Virus record (IMG/VR): IMGVR_UViG_3300001472_000181
Coordinates: 1-21,151 of that record
DNA length: 21,151 bases
Strand: one strand, 5' to 3'
DNA from: a virus
The translations under genes were made by a program, and so were the position numbers. This document shows, piece by piece, positions 1-9,216 of the stretch. The notes below the pieces were generated by a model. That model had not been told where the DNA came from. It saw nothing but the letters and a program-made list of their open reading frames with translations, and did not search any database. Position 1 is the stretch's first letter; each line of letters starts with the position of its first letter.

Positions 1-185
1 CTAGTAGACGAAGTTAAAGTTAAATCAGAATTTTCTTGAACTACTCCATTAACTAAAACGATAACGGAACTAAGAGAACTTATGCTTTGATTTAAGTCTA
101 TGTAGTTTTGCGTTAACCCAGTAAAATACTGGTTAGCTTCTTGTGATATAAATCCACTTTGTGGAGGAACACCTAAATATGCCAT
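1..185 (-). CDS. N-terminus of a tail fibre/tail-associated protein (partial, runs off the left edge)
   Basis: An ATG at 185 opens a frame with no stop to the window edge, giving 61 complete codons. It begins MAYLGVPPQSGF and continues to a segment reading VIVLVNGVVQENSDLTL. Openings of the form 'MAYLG..P..GF' followed by a short beta segment of 'V.VNG..Q' type are common at the start of marine phage tail fibre or receptor-binding proteins (from memory of such families). It begins one base after the stop of the preceding tail gene, so it continues the tail operon. The C-terminal part, which would define its role, lies outside the window. Confidence 0.7.
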   Translation of the reverse strand, partial: MAYLGVPPQSGFISQEANQYFTGLTQNYIDLNQSISSLSSVIVLVNGVVQENSDLTLTSST

Positions 186-186
186 G

Positions 187-504
187 TTATGCTACATCTG
201 TTAATAGTGAAACAATTACATCAGCTGTGCCACTATCTTTTTTAACTTTTATTAATCCACCACTAGGTATTACTATTTTTCCCTGAACACACTCTAATGA
301 GCTCCCAGTAGGTAGGGGTGCATTTTTAATTATGTATCTATCGTTAGAGCCATCATTAAGAACTGCGTCTACATTTATAGAAGTAGTACCTGTATTTGAA
401 ATAAGTAAACCAATAACAATTTGCTTATTACTTGTAGCGGAAACAATAGTAGTCAAATTATTATCAGCTAGTGTTGCGTCAGCTTGTGAAAAATTATTTG
501 CCAT
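187..504 (-). CDS. Small predicted beta-sandwich tail-associated protein, function unknown
   Basis: 105 residues, ATG start with AGGAAA about 5 bases upstream. The sequence alternates polar and hydrophobic residues (IVIGLLISNTGTTSINVDAVL, then IVIPSGGLIKVKK and ADVIVSLLTDV), as expected of a small all-beta domain. No signal peptide, membrane segment or catalytic motif is visible. It lies between the tail fibre gene (7 bases upstream) and another tail gene (1 base downstream), which suggests a virion component of the tail or fibre, perhaps a fibre adaptor or decoration. That role is inferred from position only. Confidence 0.75.
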   Translation of the reverse strand: MANNFSQADATLADNNLTTIVSATSNKQIVIGLLISNTGTTSINVDAVLNDGSNDRYIIKNAPLPTGSSLECVQGKIVIPSGGLIKVKKDSGTADVIVSLLTDVA

Positions 505-511
505 ATATTTC

Positions 512-2053
512 CTATCCTAATGCGATTGCAAAAGGAATACTATTATCCGTTGCTGCAATCGTTAATGTTTCATTACCACCATTATTATTTTCTGTAAACG
601 TCACATTAGTTCCAGCTACTAGCTTACCATTAAGATAACCAGCAGTAGTATCATTAGCAGATACTTTAGCTAAGAAATCTGTATCAGCAGATATAACTTG
701 CCAAGAAGAACCATCATAATATTTTAATTGATTAGAAGTTGTATTGTAACATAAATCTCCAGCATCTAATGAAGAACTTGGATCAGAAGAAGCTACTCTA
801 TATTGATTAGCAAAACTATTAACTGAAGATATATTAGAAGCTACAGTATTAATATTAGCTATAGAACCACTACAATTTGACATAGCAGTTACATTAGCCG
901 AAGTACCTAAAGTATTCATTGCAGTAACATTTGCAGAAGAAGCTAAAGTATTCATGTCAGCCACTACATCAGTAGTCGCTAAAATATTCATGTCAGTTAC
1001 TACATCAGAAGTTGCCAAAGTATTCATATCAGCTACTACATCACTACTACCAAGAATTGACATATCTTCTACTATTGCAGCAGTACCTAATATTCCCATG
1101 TCTGTAATAACAGCAGAAGTACCTAATAATCCCATAGCAGTTACAATAGAAGAAGTACCAAGTAATCCCATAGCAGTTACATTGGCACTTGTTGCCAAAG
1201 TATTCATATCACTTACAATATCTGAAGTAGCTAAAGTATTCATATCTGATATAACATCAGACACTCCTAATAATCCCATAGCAGTAACATTAGCTGAAGT
1301 ACCTAATAAATTCATATCAGTAACGATTGCACTCGTACCTAATATTGCCATATCGGCTACAGCATCAGTAGTTCCTAATCTTCCTATTTCTGTAGATTTA
1401 CCAGCTACAGCAGTTACATCTGCAGAAATTCCAGCTACTGTAGTTATGTTAGCGCTTATACCAGCACAAGTTGTTATGTTTGCAGCTATTCCAGCACAAG
1501 TAATTATATCACTAGCTATTGCGGCAACAGCAGCAACATCAGTAATTGATTGACTAAACTCTAAAGCATTTCCAGCTGAATTAACTGTAAGTATTTTATT
1601 TGCTACTAAATTAGGAAAAGTTAAATTATAGGTATTAGCTGTACTTGCAGCAGCTTTTGGGGAAAACTTTAAGTTATCTTCGTTTTGTTGCATCATAGCA
1701 ACAATCTTATCTAATTCTGTATTAAGTGTTTCTACTGAAAATTGACCTGAAGCTGGAAAGTCAGTAGTCCTGGCAATAGGTAATTCTCTAAAAATTGTAT
1801 ATATATCTCCATTAGTAGAGTTAGCTCCTAATGTAAGTGTACCACCACCAGTTGAACCAGCTCCTGATACAGAAAATTGATTTACATTTGTTGGGTTTGT
1901 ACTGTAAGTTAAATTAGTATCAGTACCACCAGAAGTTTTAATTGCTTTAATATCTGTAACAGCAAAAAATTCAAAAGGTATAGTAAAACTAGCTTGTGTA
2001 TTAGCAGCTGTGTACTGTATTCTTGGCGAAGTATCGTTAATTTGTATTGTCAT
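512..2053 (-). CDS. Tail fibre protein with T7 gp17-like N-terminus and a long 12-residue repeat
   Basis: 513 residues, ATG start immediately after the gp16-like gene. Residues 1 to about 130 resemble the N-terminal tail-attachment domain of T7-type fibres: 'RIQYTAANTQASFTIPFEFF', a GDIYTIFRELPI-like segment, and then SVETLNTELDKIVAMMQQNED, which recalls the conserved '..LN.elDr...l.Q...' helix. Residues 180-219 hold four 10-residue repeats (type SANITTVAGI). Residues 228-395 hold fourteen 12-residue repeats (type TSANVTAMGLLG or TSDVVSDMNTLA). A C-terminal region with 'AGDLCYNTTSNQLKYYDGSSWQ' recalls a collagen-free fibre tip insertion common in phage tail proteins. No chaperone domain is visible. 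The protein likely forms a trimeric shaft (beta-helix or repetitive fibre), with the attachment domain at the tail and host contact at the C-terminus. Confidence 0.9.
   Translation of the reverse strand: MTIQINDTSPRIQYTAANTQASFTIPFEFFAVTDIKAIKTSGGTDTNLTYSTNPTNVNQFSVSGAGSTGGGTLTLGANSTNGDIYTIFRELPIARTTDFPASGQFSVETLNTELDKIVAMMQQNEDNLKFSPKAAASTANTYNLTFPNLVANKILTVNSAGNALEFSQSITDVAAVAAIASDIITCAGIAANITTCAGISANITTVAGISADVTAVAGKSTEIGRLGTTDAVADMAILGTSAIVTDMNLLGTSANVTAMGLLGVSDVISDMNTLATSDIVSDMNTLATSANVTAMGLLGTSSIVTAMGLLGTSAVITDMGILGTAAIVEDMSILGSSDVVADMNTLATSDVVTDMNILATTDVVADMNTLASSANVTAMNTLGTSANVTAMSNCSGSIANINTVASNISSVNSFANQYRVASSDPSSSLDAGDLCYNTTSNQLKYYDGSSWQVISADTDFLAKVSANDTTAGYLNGKLVAGTNVTFTENNNGGNETLTIAATDNSIPFAIALG
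869..1372 (-). repeat. Fourteen tandem 36-base (12-residue) repeats inside the tail fibre gene
   Basis: Dividing the protein from residue 228 gives fourteen consecutive 12-residue units without a gap. They alternate between two types, T-S-A-N-V-T-A-M-G-L-L-G and T-S-D-V-V-S-D-M-N-T-L-A. Methionine at position 8 of the unit and L/I at positions 10-11 are nearly invariant. The DNA copies are diverged at third positions, so the array is old or kept variable. Confidence 0.9.
1397..1516 (-). repeat. Four tandem 30-base (10-residue) repeats upstream of the 12-residue array
   Basis: Residues 180-219 of the fibre read as four units of the type (A/S)(A/S)(D/N)(I/V)(I/T)(T/A)(C/V)AG(I/K). The spacing is 10 residues and not 12, so the fibre has two repeat registers, separated by an 8-residue linker at residues 220-227. 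Confidence 0.8.
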
Positions 2054-5000
2054 TTATCTTAGACCTTTTTCAACATTGTCAAATAAGCTATCTAAATACC
2101 ATACATTTTGAAAGGGAATTAGTCTACGCACATTCTTGGCTGTATAATGATTATGCGTACCTTTACCCCAATCAAACATAATATCAGTAATATTAGCAAA
2201 CTGAGAAGAACTTGGACCTAACAATCCAAATCCACTCATTACATTTTTAGTTGTATAACTACTATAAGGTTTACCAGCTCCCAACATTGGTCTTAATCCT
2301 ATTTTATTATTTCCCATTCTTTCTACAACATTATTAATATCTGAGTATATTCCACCTAATCCACTTCTATCAAAAGCATTAACTATTTTTTCTCCAAATG
2401 GTTTTTTACTATAACTTCTATCAAATGCTTGTGTACGAATTGCATCTACCATAGCACCAGCTCCCATCAACATTAGTGAACCAGAAAGGAAAGATAAATC
2501 TCTTTCTTGCATACCTCTTAATAACATTCTTTGAGTTGCAGCCATTGCAAACTTTTTAAATTGCACAAGCACACCTCCCATTTCAGTGTTAAACCATAAA
2601 GGAATATCTCCTTTGCCTGGAGTAACAATAGTAATATTAATATCTTTACCTAAAGCACTATGAAATAAATCTGCTGTAGCTCTTGCTTCATCATCCCAAA
2701 ATTCTGTATTAGCTATTCGTGTATATTTCCATTCAGCTTTATTTGCATCAGGACCTAAACCATGTTTTTGATATTGCTGATAAATTTTTCTAGCAGCAAT
2801 TTCATCTATACCAGCATTTAATAATTTAGCTTTTTGTGTTTTAGTAATTGTTCCATTTACCCATTTACCTGATTCTTCAATTAACCGAGTACCATTAACT
2901 GCACTTGCCCAACTTTTCATTAAAGTATTCCAAGGATTCATTGCATTTACATAAGTAAAATAAACATTAGCCATACTGCTAGTACCTTTTTCAAATTTAT
3001 TAAATACACCAAAAGCATTTTCTAAATCATACATTGACATAGCTCTAGAACCTAAAACCATATCAAGAGCTTCTCCTGATAAATATGCTTGTTGTTTAGA
3101 TAATTTAGCTAATTCAGTTCCTAATGAATTTGTAAATAAATCCCATGAAGTTCTAAACCCTCTATTAATTCCTGAAGTCATAGCTATTCTTGCAACATCT
3201 GGTACTGCTGCCATAAATCCAGTAAGCATAGTCATTGAATTATATAATTTAGCTACTCGTACTCCACGACTAAATGCTCTTTGTGGATTTTCAGGTAAAC
3301 CATAAGTACCTCTAATTAAATCTCTAGCAGCTTCTAAATCTTCAATAACTTGATCTCTTTCTTTTTCTAATTTCTTTTTTTTATCTTTTGTAGCTAATTT
3401 AATTTTACTATTATATTCATCTGTTATTTGTTTTAATCCTTGATTTAATCCTGAGTTATTACTCCAGCGATACCCACTCATCATTGGGTCGCCAAATACT
3501 TTAGTTAATTCAATATCAGGAGCAATAGAATTAAAATATAATCTTTGCAGTATAAACATATCAGTTTCTACAAAACCTTTTTCTGCTAATATAACTTCAT
3601 CTTCAGGTCTTAATCGTAATTCTCTAGTTCTAAAATTTCTAGCAACTGTAAGAGGATTAGCAGATTTAGTTTGATCAAATCTTACAAATGGTTGTGCTTG
3701 TTTTACTGATTCAATTAATTCTTCAATAGCTTCATCAGTCATAGTAGGATTTTTTGCTTTAATCATTGGAGTAACTAAAGATTTAAATTCATCAAATCTT
3801 GATTCTATTTGATCTCTTAACCATATACGATTAACATAATTTTTTGCTAAAGAACCATTGTCTTTCATGTATGCATATTTTTCTTCTAATTTAGCTAATT
3901 GTTTTTCTAATCCTATTTTATTTTTTCCAGTAGTTTTTTTTATTTGAGCTTTCATAATTTGTATTTGTCTTTCCATATACATAAGAGGAATACCAAGCTC
4001 ATCATATTCTTCTCCCATTTTGTAAACATATTTTTGTGTTACTTCTGTTGCTTTTATAACTTCATCTATTTCTGCATCAGGATGTTGTTGTCCTATTCTT
4101 CTTTTCCATATTGCAGTTTTAAAATCTCTAAAACTCATTACAATATTTTCTTCACTTTTAACTATGTTTAATCCTACTCTACTTCCAAACAATGGAACTT
4201 TTTTTCCAATTCTTTGTAAGTAACCTCTATATAAATCTTCTATTTCTTTTTCAGCAGAAAATACATTATATTTTCTTTTAGCTATTGTTCTTTCAATAGA
4301 TTGAGAAGTAGCAATATCTTTAAAATTTTTATTTTGTAGTAAAGGTATTTCTAAAATTTTTTCTATTGCTTCTTTTGCTGTTAATGAAGCTGACTTTAAT
4401 GTTCTAAATATTGGAGTGTATGGACCTTTTTCTCCAAGCCATCCAAAACCAGTATTATATATTTCTTCTAAACGAGATAATTCTTCATCAGTATAAACTT
4501 TATTTACTTGTGCAGCTCCTACTCCAGTATCTTTAAATGAAGCACTACTAGCATCATCTATATCATCCATAATATCTGCTTTTTTATCAAACTTATTAAA
4601 TGTTGATTTAGTTTTAGCAGAATTTAATCCACCAAAAACAAATGGTAATACAAACCCAGCTCCAGTTATTATTGTACTTTCTGATAGTGTTCTTTTAGGA
4701 GATACCATTCTTTTTAATTGTTCTTCTCCAGCAATTGCTCCACCAAGTTTAGCTGTTGTTGCTAATCTACCACCAGTAATTAATCCTCTGCCTACTTTAG
4801 TAAATAATAATAAACTGGAAGGGTCAGTAAGACCTCCTAATATTCTACCTACAATAGCAGCTGGAACATTAGAATACATTTCTTGATTTGTTTTCATTTC
4901 TTCTAATAATCTTTGTGTTTCTTCTTTACTTCTTGAGTGCATAAAATTACCCATTTGATCTTGATAGGGTAATAAATTCATATCATTATAAGGATTATAA

Positions 5001-5227
5001 GTTACATCATCAGCAAAATTTTCTTTTTCAGAAAGAGCTTTAGTTATGGTTAATGTTAATAAATTTTCATCAAGAAAATTACCTGATAAACTTTTAGCTG
5101 TATTTTTAACTGTACCAGTAAAGTCAGAAAAAAAAGCTCCTAAATTTTGATATCCAGCTTCATCATAACTAGATATATCAACAGGACTTAATCTTGGTCC
5201 AGTGTAGTTATAAATATAATCTCCCAC
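2054..5227 (-). CDS. Internal virion protein D (T7 gp16-like), without a visible transglycosylase domain
   Basis: 1057 residues, the largest protein in the window, lying last in the internal-virion-protein group and just before the fibre, as gp16 does in T7-like phages. Residues 121-202 contain several glycine- and alanine-rich hydrophobic stretches (AAIVGRILGGL, LGGAIAG, FVLPFVFGGL), and there are more near the C-terminus (SLMLMGAGAMVDAI), as expected for a protein ejected into or across the envelope. A lysine- and glutamate-rich helical segment lies around residues 600-640. The N-terminal lytic transglycosylase domain of T7 gp16 is not recognisable, and a separate lysozyme-bearing gene lies directly upstream. 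The start is a GTG at 5227, with no clear Shine-Dalgarno; it lies two bases after the upstream stop, so translational coupling is likely. The next in-frame Met is at residue 83. Confidence 0.8.
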   Translation of the reverse strand: MGDYIYNYTGPRLSPVDISSYDEAGYQNLGAFFSDFTGTVKNTAKSLSGNFLDENLLTLTITKALSEKENFADDVTYNPYNDMNLLPYQDQMGNFMHSRSKEETQRLLEEMKTNQEMYSNVPAAIVGRILGGLTDPSSLLLFTKVGRGLITGGRLATTAKLGGAIAGEEQLKRMVSPKRTLSESTIITGAGFVLPFVFGGLNSAKTKSTFNKFDKKADIMDDIDDASSASFKDTGVGAAQVNKVYTDEELSRLEEIYNTGFGWLGEKGPYTPIFRTLKSASLTAKEAIEKILEIPLLQNKNFKDIATSQSIERTIAKRKYNVFSAEKEIEDLYRGYLQRIGKKVPLFGSRVGLNIVKSEENIVMSFRDFKTAIWKRRIGQQHPDAEIDEVIKATEVTQKYVYKMGEEYDELGIPLMYMERQIQIMKAQIKKTTGKNKIGLEKQLAKLEEKYAYMKDNGSLAKNYVNRIWLRDQIESRFDEFKSLVTPMIKAKNPTMTDEAIEELIESVKQAQPFVRFDQTKSANPLTVARNFRTRELRLRPEDEVILAEKGFVETDMFILQRLYFNSIAPDIELTKVFGDPMMSGYRWSNNSGLNQGLKQITDEYNSKIKLATKDKKKKLEKERDQVIEDLEAARDLIRGTYGLPENPQRAFSRGVRVAKLYNSMTMLTGFMAAVPDVARIAMTSGINRGFRTSWDLFTNSLGTELAKLSKQQAYLSGEALDMVLGSRAMSMYDLENAFGVFNKFEKGTSSMANVYFTYVNAMNPWNTLMKSWASAVNGTRLIEESGKWVNGTITKTQKAKLLNAGIDEIAARKIYQQYQKHGLGPDANKAEWKYTRIANTEFWDDEARATADLFHSALGKDINITIVTPGKGDIPLWFNTEMGGVLVQFKKFAMAATQRMLLRGMQERDLSFLSGSLMLMGAGAMVDAIRTQAFDRSYSKKPFGEKIVNAFDRSGLGGIYSDINNVVERMGNNKIGLRPMLGAGKPYSSYTTKNVMSGFGLLGPSSSQFANITDIMFDWGKGTHNHYTAKNVRRLIPFQNVWYLDSLFDNVEKGLR

Positions 5228-5229
5228 TA

Positions 5230-6579
5230 TTAAGCCATAGGATAAGGATTTTCATTTTCAGGAAATTCTACATCAACTTGTATATCTCTACCATCTGCCC
5301 ATAGTTTAATAAACTGGGCATTTTTTTCTAATCTACTATAAATACCTCCAGCTCCTCTTTGTTTATATGCTTCAGCATCTATAAACATTTGACCTAATAC
5401 AGTTTCAGGATTAGCTACTCCCCATTCTCCTAAATATTTTGTATCTTTAGTTTTTCTATATAAATTTAAATATTTATAAAACTTACTATTAGGTCCAGCA
5501 AAACTTCTTTTGCCATCTCCAGTTTGATACATCATATCTGTTAAAGCCATGCGTAAAAAACCATTTCCTTTACCCATTAATTCTTTTCCATAATGTTTTA
5601 AAACTCTATCGTTAGCAGCTTTAACTCCTACATCTAAAACTAAATCAACAGAATCTTTCATATTAATAGATTCTTCTCCACTTCTTATTTTTTCAATATC
5701 ATATCCTTTAGCTGTTAATGCATTAATTAATTCTGTATGTGGAACTATACCATCATCTGTTTTAACATCTAAAGCTAACCCATGTCCTATAGTTTGAACA
5801 CCAGAAGTATCTAAATATACTTTTGCTTCAAATCCTTCATTTTTTGCAATTACATCAAAAAGAGGATTTTCACTTCTTATTACATCTCCATTATCATTCA
5901 TAACTAAATTTCCTTTCAAATATTGACCAGCTATATTTCTTTCTTTATCAGCCATAGCTCTTTCTAAAGCTATTTGTTGTCCAATTCTTTCTTGTAAAAT
6001 TCTTTGTCTATCAGATATTGTAAATTTTTGTTCTCCAAATATCCATTCTCCAATTTCTTTTAATCCAGTTTCTCCAAAAACATAACTTCTTGCAGCTATA
6101 TTAGCAATAAAATCTGAATTTTGTTTACTTAATCCAGTTTTCATTAAAAAATTAGAACCAAATCTAGTTCCTCTTTCTACTTCTTGTTCATTAGCAGCAC
6201 CTAAAGATAACTGACTATATCTTTGTAATGGTCTTTCAGGAATAAAAGAAGCATCAGGATTTAAAGGATTTGGTATAGAACTAAAAATACCATCTCTTTC
6301 TAAATCCATACTAATATTATAACTAGGTTGTCCTGGCTTACTTCGTTTATTATAATCTAATTTAATATGACCATTCTCTAACATTTGAAATAAATTAACA
6401 CTTGATAATTTTTCATCAGTTATATTTAATGCTAATTTTTCTGCATCAGACATAGAGCTTAATCTTTTTTGTATAGTATATACAGTATCAGTATCTATAT
6501 CATCTTGTGATAAACCCATTTTTCCATATGTAGTATAAACTGGGTATCTACTAATTTCTAATTGTTTAGTCATATCCAT
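5230..6579 (-). CDS. Virion-associated protein with a T4-type (GH24-like) lysozyme domain
   Basis: 449 residues. The segment around residues 247-267, with NEGF, then YLDTSG, then TIGHG, matches the catalytic signature of T4-type lysozymes: Glu248, Asp257 and Thr263 have the same spacing as Glu11, Asp20 and Thr26 of T4 lysozyme. The domain probably covers residues 240-420, with about 240 residues of unrecognised sequence before it and a short acidic tail after it. It would cleave the glycan strands of peptidoglycan. It sits between the gp15-like and gp16-like genes and overlaps the former by 14 bases, which points to an internal virion enzyme that opens the wall during DNA ejection, not a late lysis enzyme. 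No signal peptide is visible. Two near-adjacent ATGs (6579 and 6573) could serve as start. Confidence 0.85.
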   Translation of the reverse strand: MDMTKQLEISRYPVYTTYGKMGLSQDDIDTDTVYTIQKRLSSMSDAEKLALNITDEKLSSVNLFQMLENGHIKLDYNKRSKPGQPSYNISMDLERDGIFSSIPNPLNPDASFIPERPLQRYSQLSLGAANEQEVERGTRFGSNFLMKTGLSKQNSDFIANIAARSYVFGETGLKEIGEWIFGEQKFTISDRQRILQERIGQQIALERAMADKERNIAGQYLKGNLVMNDNGDVIRSENPLFDVIAKNEGFEAKVYLDTSGVQTIGHGLALDVKTDDGIVPHTELINALTAKGYDIEKIRSGEESINMKDSVDLVLDVGVKAANDRVLKHYGKELMGKGNGFLRMALTDMMYQTGDGKRSFAGPNSKFYKYLNLYRKTKDTKYLGEWGVANPETVLGQMFIDAEAYKQRGAGGIYSRLEKNAQFIKLWADGRDIQVDVEFPENENPYPMA

Positions 6580-8704
6580 ATCCTTCTTGACCTAATCTTT
6601 TTATTGCATATTGAATAGCTTTAACACCTTGTTGCCCAGCTTCATTTCCATCTTTAAACCAATTACCAATATCAAAAAAACCAGTAGCTTCAAATTTAGA
6701 TGGTACAATTTCAGTAAGTTTAGGATTAAATGCAATTAAATATTCATATACATATTCATTAAATACTTCTTTTATTTCTGTATTTTGTAATAAAAATTGT
6801 GCATCTTTAATATCTTGTGGTACTAATTCTAATTTTGATGAACCAGTCATAAATCTAAATACTTCTTCTGCTACAAATTCTGTTTCTAATATTTGTGCAA
6901 AATCTAATCCTTTAGTTTCCATAATAGTAACAAGACGAGCTTTTTTTTCATCATAATCAGTTGCATCAGGATTAATAATAGATAGATATTTATCAGCATA
7001 AAATTTTAAATCTATATTATCTGGCTTATTACTTACATCATTCCAAAATATTTCTAGAGCATCTTGTGTTATAGTATCCATTAAATTTACTGAACTACCA
7101 AAACGAGTTGTTAATTGATTATTTATTTCTGCTAATTTATATAATTGGTTAACATCTGATAAATCATTTGTATTTATTCTTGTTGCAGTATTCATCATAT
7201 TTTTTAATTGAGGATGTATAATTCCTTCTGCACTTGCTAAGTTAATAGCTGCTTGAAAAGAAGCTGATAAATTATCTATAACTACTGGTCCATTTCCAGC
7301 TTCCATAACAATAGTATTAATATTAAAAGCATTAGGATTAAATATACCATTTGATTGTGGGTCTATTTGTTTCATATAACCAACCATTTTAGAATTAATT
7401 ATATTTAATTTTATTTGTGATAATTTTTCACTAGTTACATTAATACCCATAGTATTTAATTGCATACTAATACTTCCAAGAGTTGTATCAAAACTATCAT
7501 TTAATTTAATTGCTTCTCTAGTTATTTGTCCTTCAATATAAGCATTATTTAAAACAGATAATTGTTCTGCACTAGCTCCATAAAAATTTTCTTGTATATA
7601 AGAATTATATTCTTCCATACTCCAATCAGTTCTTGCATCATTTAAAGCTCCTACATCATAATTACTACTACTACTAACTGCTAATTTTATATTAGCTGAT
7701 TCTATATTAGTTAATGTATCTGCTGCTTGTTTAAATTCATTTCCATATTTAGTTGCCCAATCTAATCTAGCTTCTTTAATTTTTTGTCTTTCTTCTTGTG
7801 TAGTATCTCTAAATACAAATGGACCATCACTATCTCCACCATCAGGTTCAAATAAATAATTTTCTGCTTTATCTCCTATTAAAGCTAATGCTTTATCTAC
7901 AGCTCCAATAGATGTCCAACCAGTTACTTTACTTCCAATAAAACCTTCTTTTTCTAAAGCAATAGCTTGATCTAATAATTGTTTATCATCAGCTATAACT
8001 CTGCTTTGTTCAAATCCTATTTTTAATTTACGCATGTATTCTTCAGGAGAATCCATTTGTGAAATAAAACTAGGGTCTAAACTATTATATAATTTAGTAT
8101 AAGAAGTAACTAATTCAGAAATTCTAGGTAAAATATTTTCTCCAAACAATGTAGTAAAATTAGGATATAAACCTTTAAAGTCATCTTTACTTTCAACTAA
8201 TTTTCTTTCATAATCTAATAAATTATCACTAGCATTTGTATTTAATATTAAATCATTCATATCAGCTATTTCACTAGATGAACTTTCATTAAATAATGTA
8301 ACAGCTTGTATTTGTTTTTTCTTAATACTTTTTAAAGAAATACCATTAAAATTTTGAGCTGACATCATACCAGCATAACTTTTAGCCCATGATTTAAATT
8401 TATCAGGAGCTTCAGATAAAGAAGTTTCTATATAACTAGATGATTGAGCCATATAGTCAGTAGGACTATCAGGATTTTCTCTCGCAAATTTACTTAAACT
8501 TTGATAAGTTTTTAATTTAAAATCATTTTTCCAATTTTCTTCTTCTACTACAGCTTGTCTTTTAGCAAAACCATCAATAGTTTTTGCAATAGCATCAGCA
8601 GCATAAGCAAAACCATCTCCAGTTTGTCCTTTAACAACACCCATTCTATTAGCTAATGATGATGGTGTAGTATAAACTTTTCTTTCTCCTACTTTAAGAA
8701 CCAT
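6566..8704 (-). CDS. Internal virion protein C (T7 gp15-like)
   Basis: 712 residues, close to the length of T7 gp15 (about 750). It is mostly helical and polar, and lies directly after the gp14-like gene. The N-terminus reads SSLANRMGVVKGQTGDGFAYAADAIAKTIDGFAKRQ, similar in character to the opening of gp15-type proteins in marine podoviruses. No enzymatic motif is visible. The start overlaps the upstream stop by one base (TAATG), so the two are translationally coupled. It would form part of the internal core that becomes a conduit during ejection. The call rests mainly on size, composition and position. Confidence 0.75.
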   Translation of the reverse strand: MVLKVGERKVYTTPSSLANRMGVVKGQTGDGFAYAADAIAKTIDGFAKRQAVVEEENWKNDFKLKTYQSLSKFARENPDSPTDYMAQSSSYIETSLSEAPDKFKSWAKSYAGMMSAQNFNGISLKSIKKKQIQAVTLFNESSSSEIADMNDLILNTNASDNLLDYERKLVESKDDFKGLYPNFTTLFGENILPRISELVTSYTKLYNSLDPSFISQMDSPEEYMRKLKIGFEQSRVIADDKQLLDQAIALEKEGFIGSKVTGWTSIGAVDKALALIGDKAENYLFEPDGGDSDGPFVFRDTTQEERQKIKEARLDWATKYGNEFKQAADTLTNIESANIKLAVSSSSNYDVGALNDARTDWSMEEYNSYIQENFYGASAEQLSVLNNAYIEGQITREAIKLNDSFDTTLGSISMQLNTMGINVTSEKLSQIKLNIINSKMVGYMKQIDPQSNGIFNPNAFNINTIVMEAGNGPVVIDNLSASFQAAINLASAEGIIHPQLKNMMNTATRINTNDLSDVNQLYKLAEINNQLTTRFGSSVNLMDTITQDALEIFWNDVSNKPDNIDLKFYADKYLSIINPDATDYDEKKARLVTIMETKGLDFAQILETEFVAEEVFRFMTGSSKLELVPQDIKDAQFLLQNTEIKEVFNEYVYEYLIAFNPKLTEIVPSKFEATGFFDIGNWFKDGNEAGQQGVKAIQYAIKRLGQEGYGYD

Positions 8705-9210
8705 TATTCCCCACTTCCATATGCTTGTTCATAATCAACAGCAAAAGATTTTTTAGAAGGTGTTTTATTCCATTTGTAATCTGCATAACCACTTGTTAAT
8801 CCAGTTATAATAGAAGTATATCCACCAAATACAGCTGACTTTAATGCAACATCATTTTCAAACATTTGATCTCTATATTTTTGTTGAACACTTAATCCCA
8901 TTAATTTTATATTTTTAATATCTTTAGCTCCTTTAATTCTAGCTTGTTGATTTATATTAAGAAAACTTCTACTATCATCATAGTAACCAGCACCAGCTTG
9001 AAAAGCTATATTGTTTGCTAATGTTTGATTTAACATATCTCGTCTAAGATTTTCTTGTTCAATAGCTTCTATTTGAGCCATCTTTGATTCTCTTTCATAA
9101 CGAGTTCTTTCTCTAGCATTTGCTGCTTTTTGATATTGTATTTGTTGATATGTTCCAGCAGCACTAACTACTGTACTTGCCATCATCATTGTTGCTGCAC
9201 TTACACCCAT
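8704..9210 (-). CDS. Internal virion protein B (T7 gp14-like)
   Basis: 168 residues, compared with 196 for T7 gp14. The N-terminus is hydrophobic and alanine-rich (AATMMMASTVVSAAGTYQQ), followed by a charged helix at residues 25-60 (ANARERTRYERESKMAQIEA). A conserved-looking segment NNIAFQAGAGYYDDS has small and aromatic residues typical of this family. Together with the gp15- and gp16-like genes downstream, this gives the standard internal core set of a T7-like virion. gp14-type proteins are ejected and are thought to form a pore in the outer membrane; here this is inferred from family and position. Confidence 0.8.
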   Translation of the reverse strand: MGVSAATMMMASTVVSAAGTYQQIQYQKAANARERTRYERESKMAQIEAIEQENLRRDMLNQTLANNIAFQAGAGYYDDSRSFLNINQQARIKGAKDIKNIKLMGLSVQQKYRDQMFENDVALKSAVFGGYTSIITGLTSGYADYKWNKTPSKKSFAVDYEQAYGSGE

Positions 9211-9216
9211 ATTATC

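Noticed and set aside
954-1553. Open frame of 199 codons on the plus strand inside the tail fibre gene
   Set aside because: It is the mirror of the 12-residue repeat array; repeated units lacking stops in the antisense frame produce it. The minus-strand protein has recognisable fibre domains.
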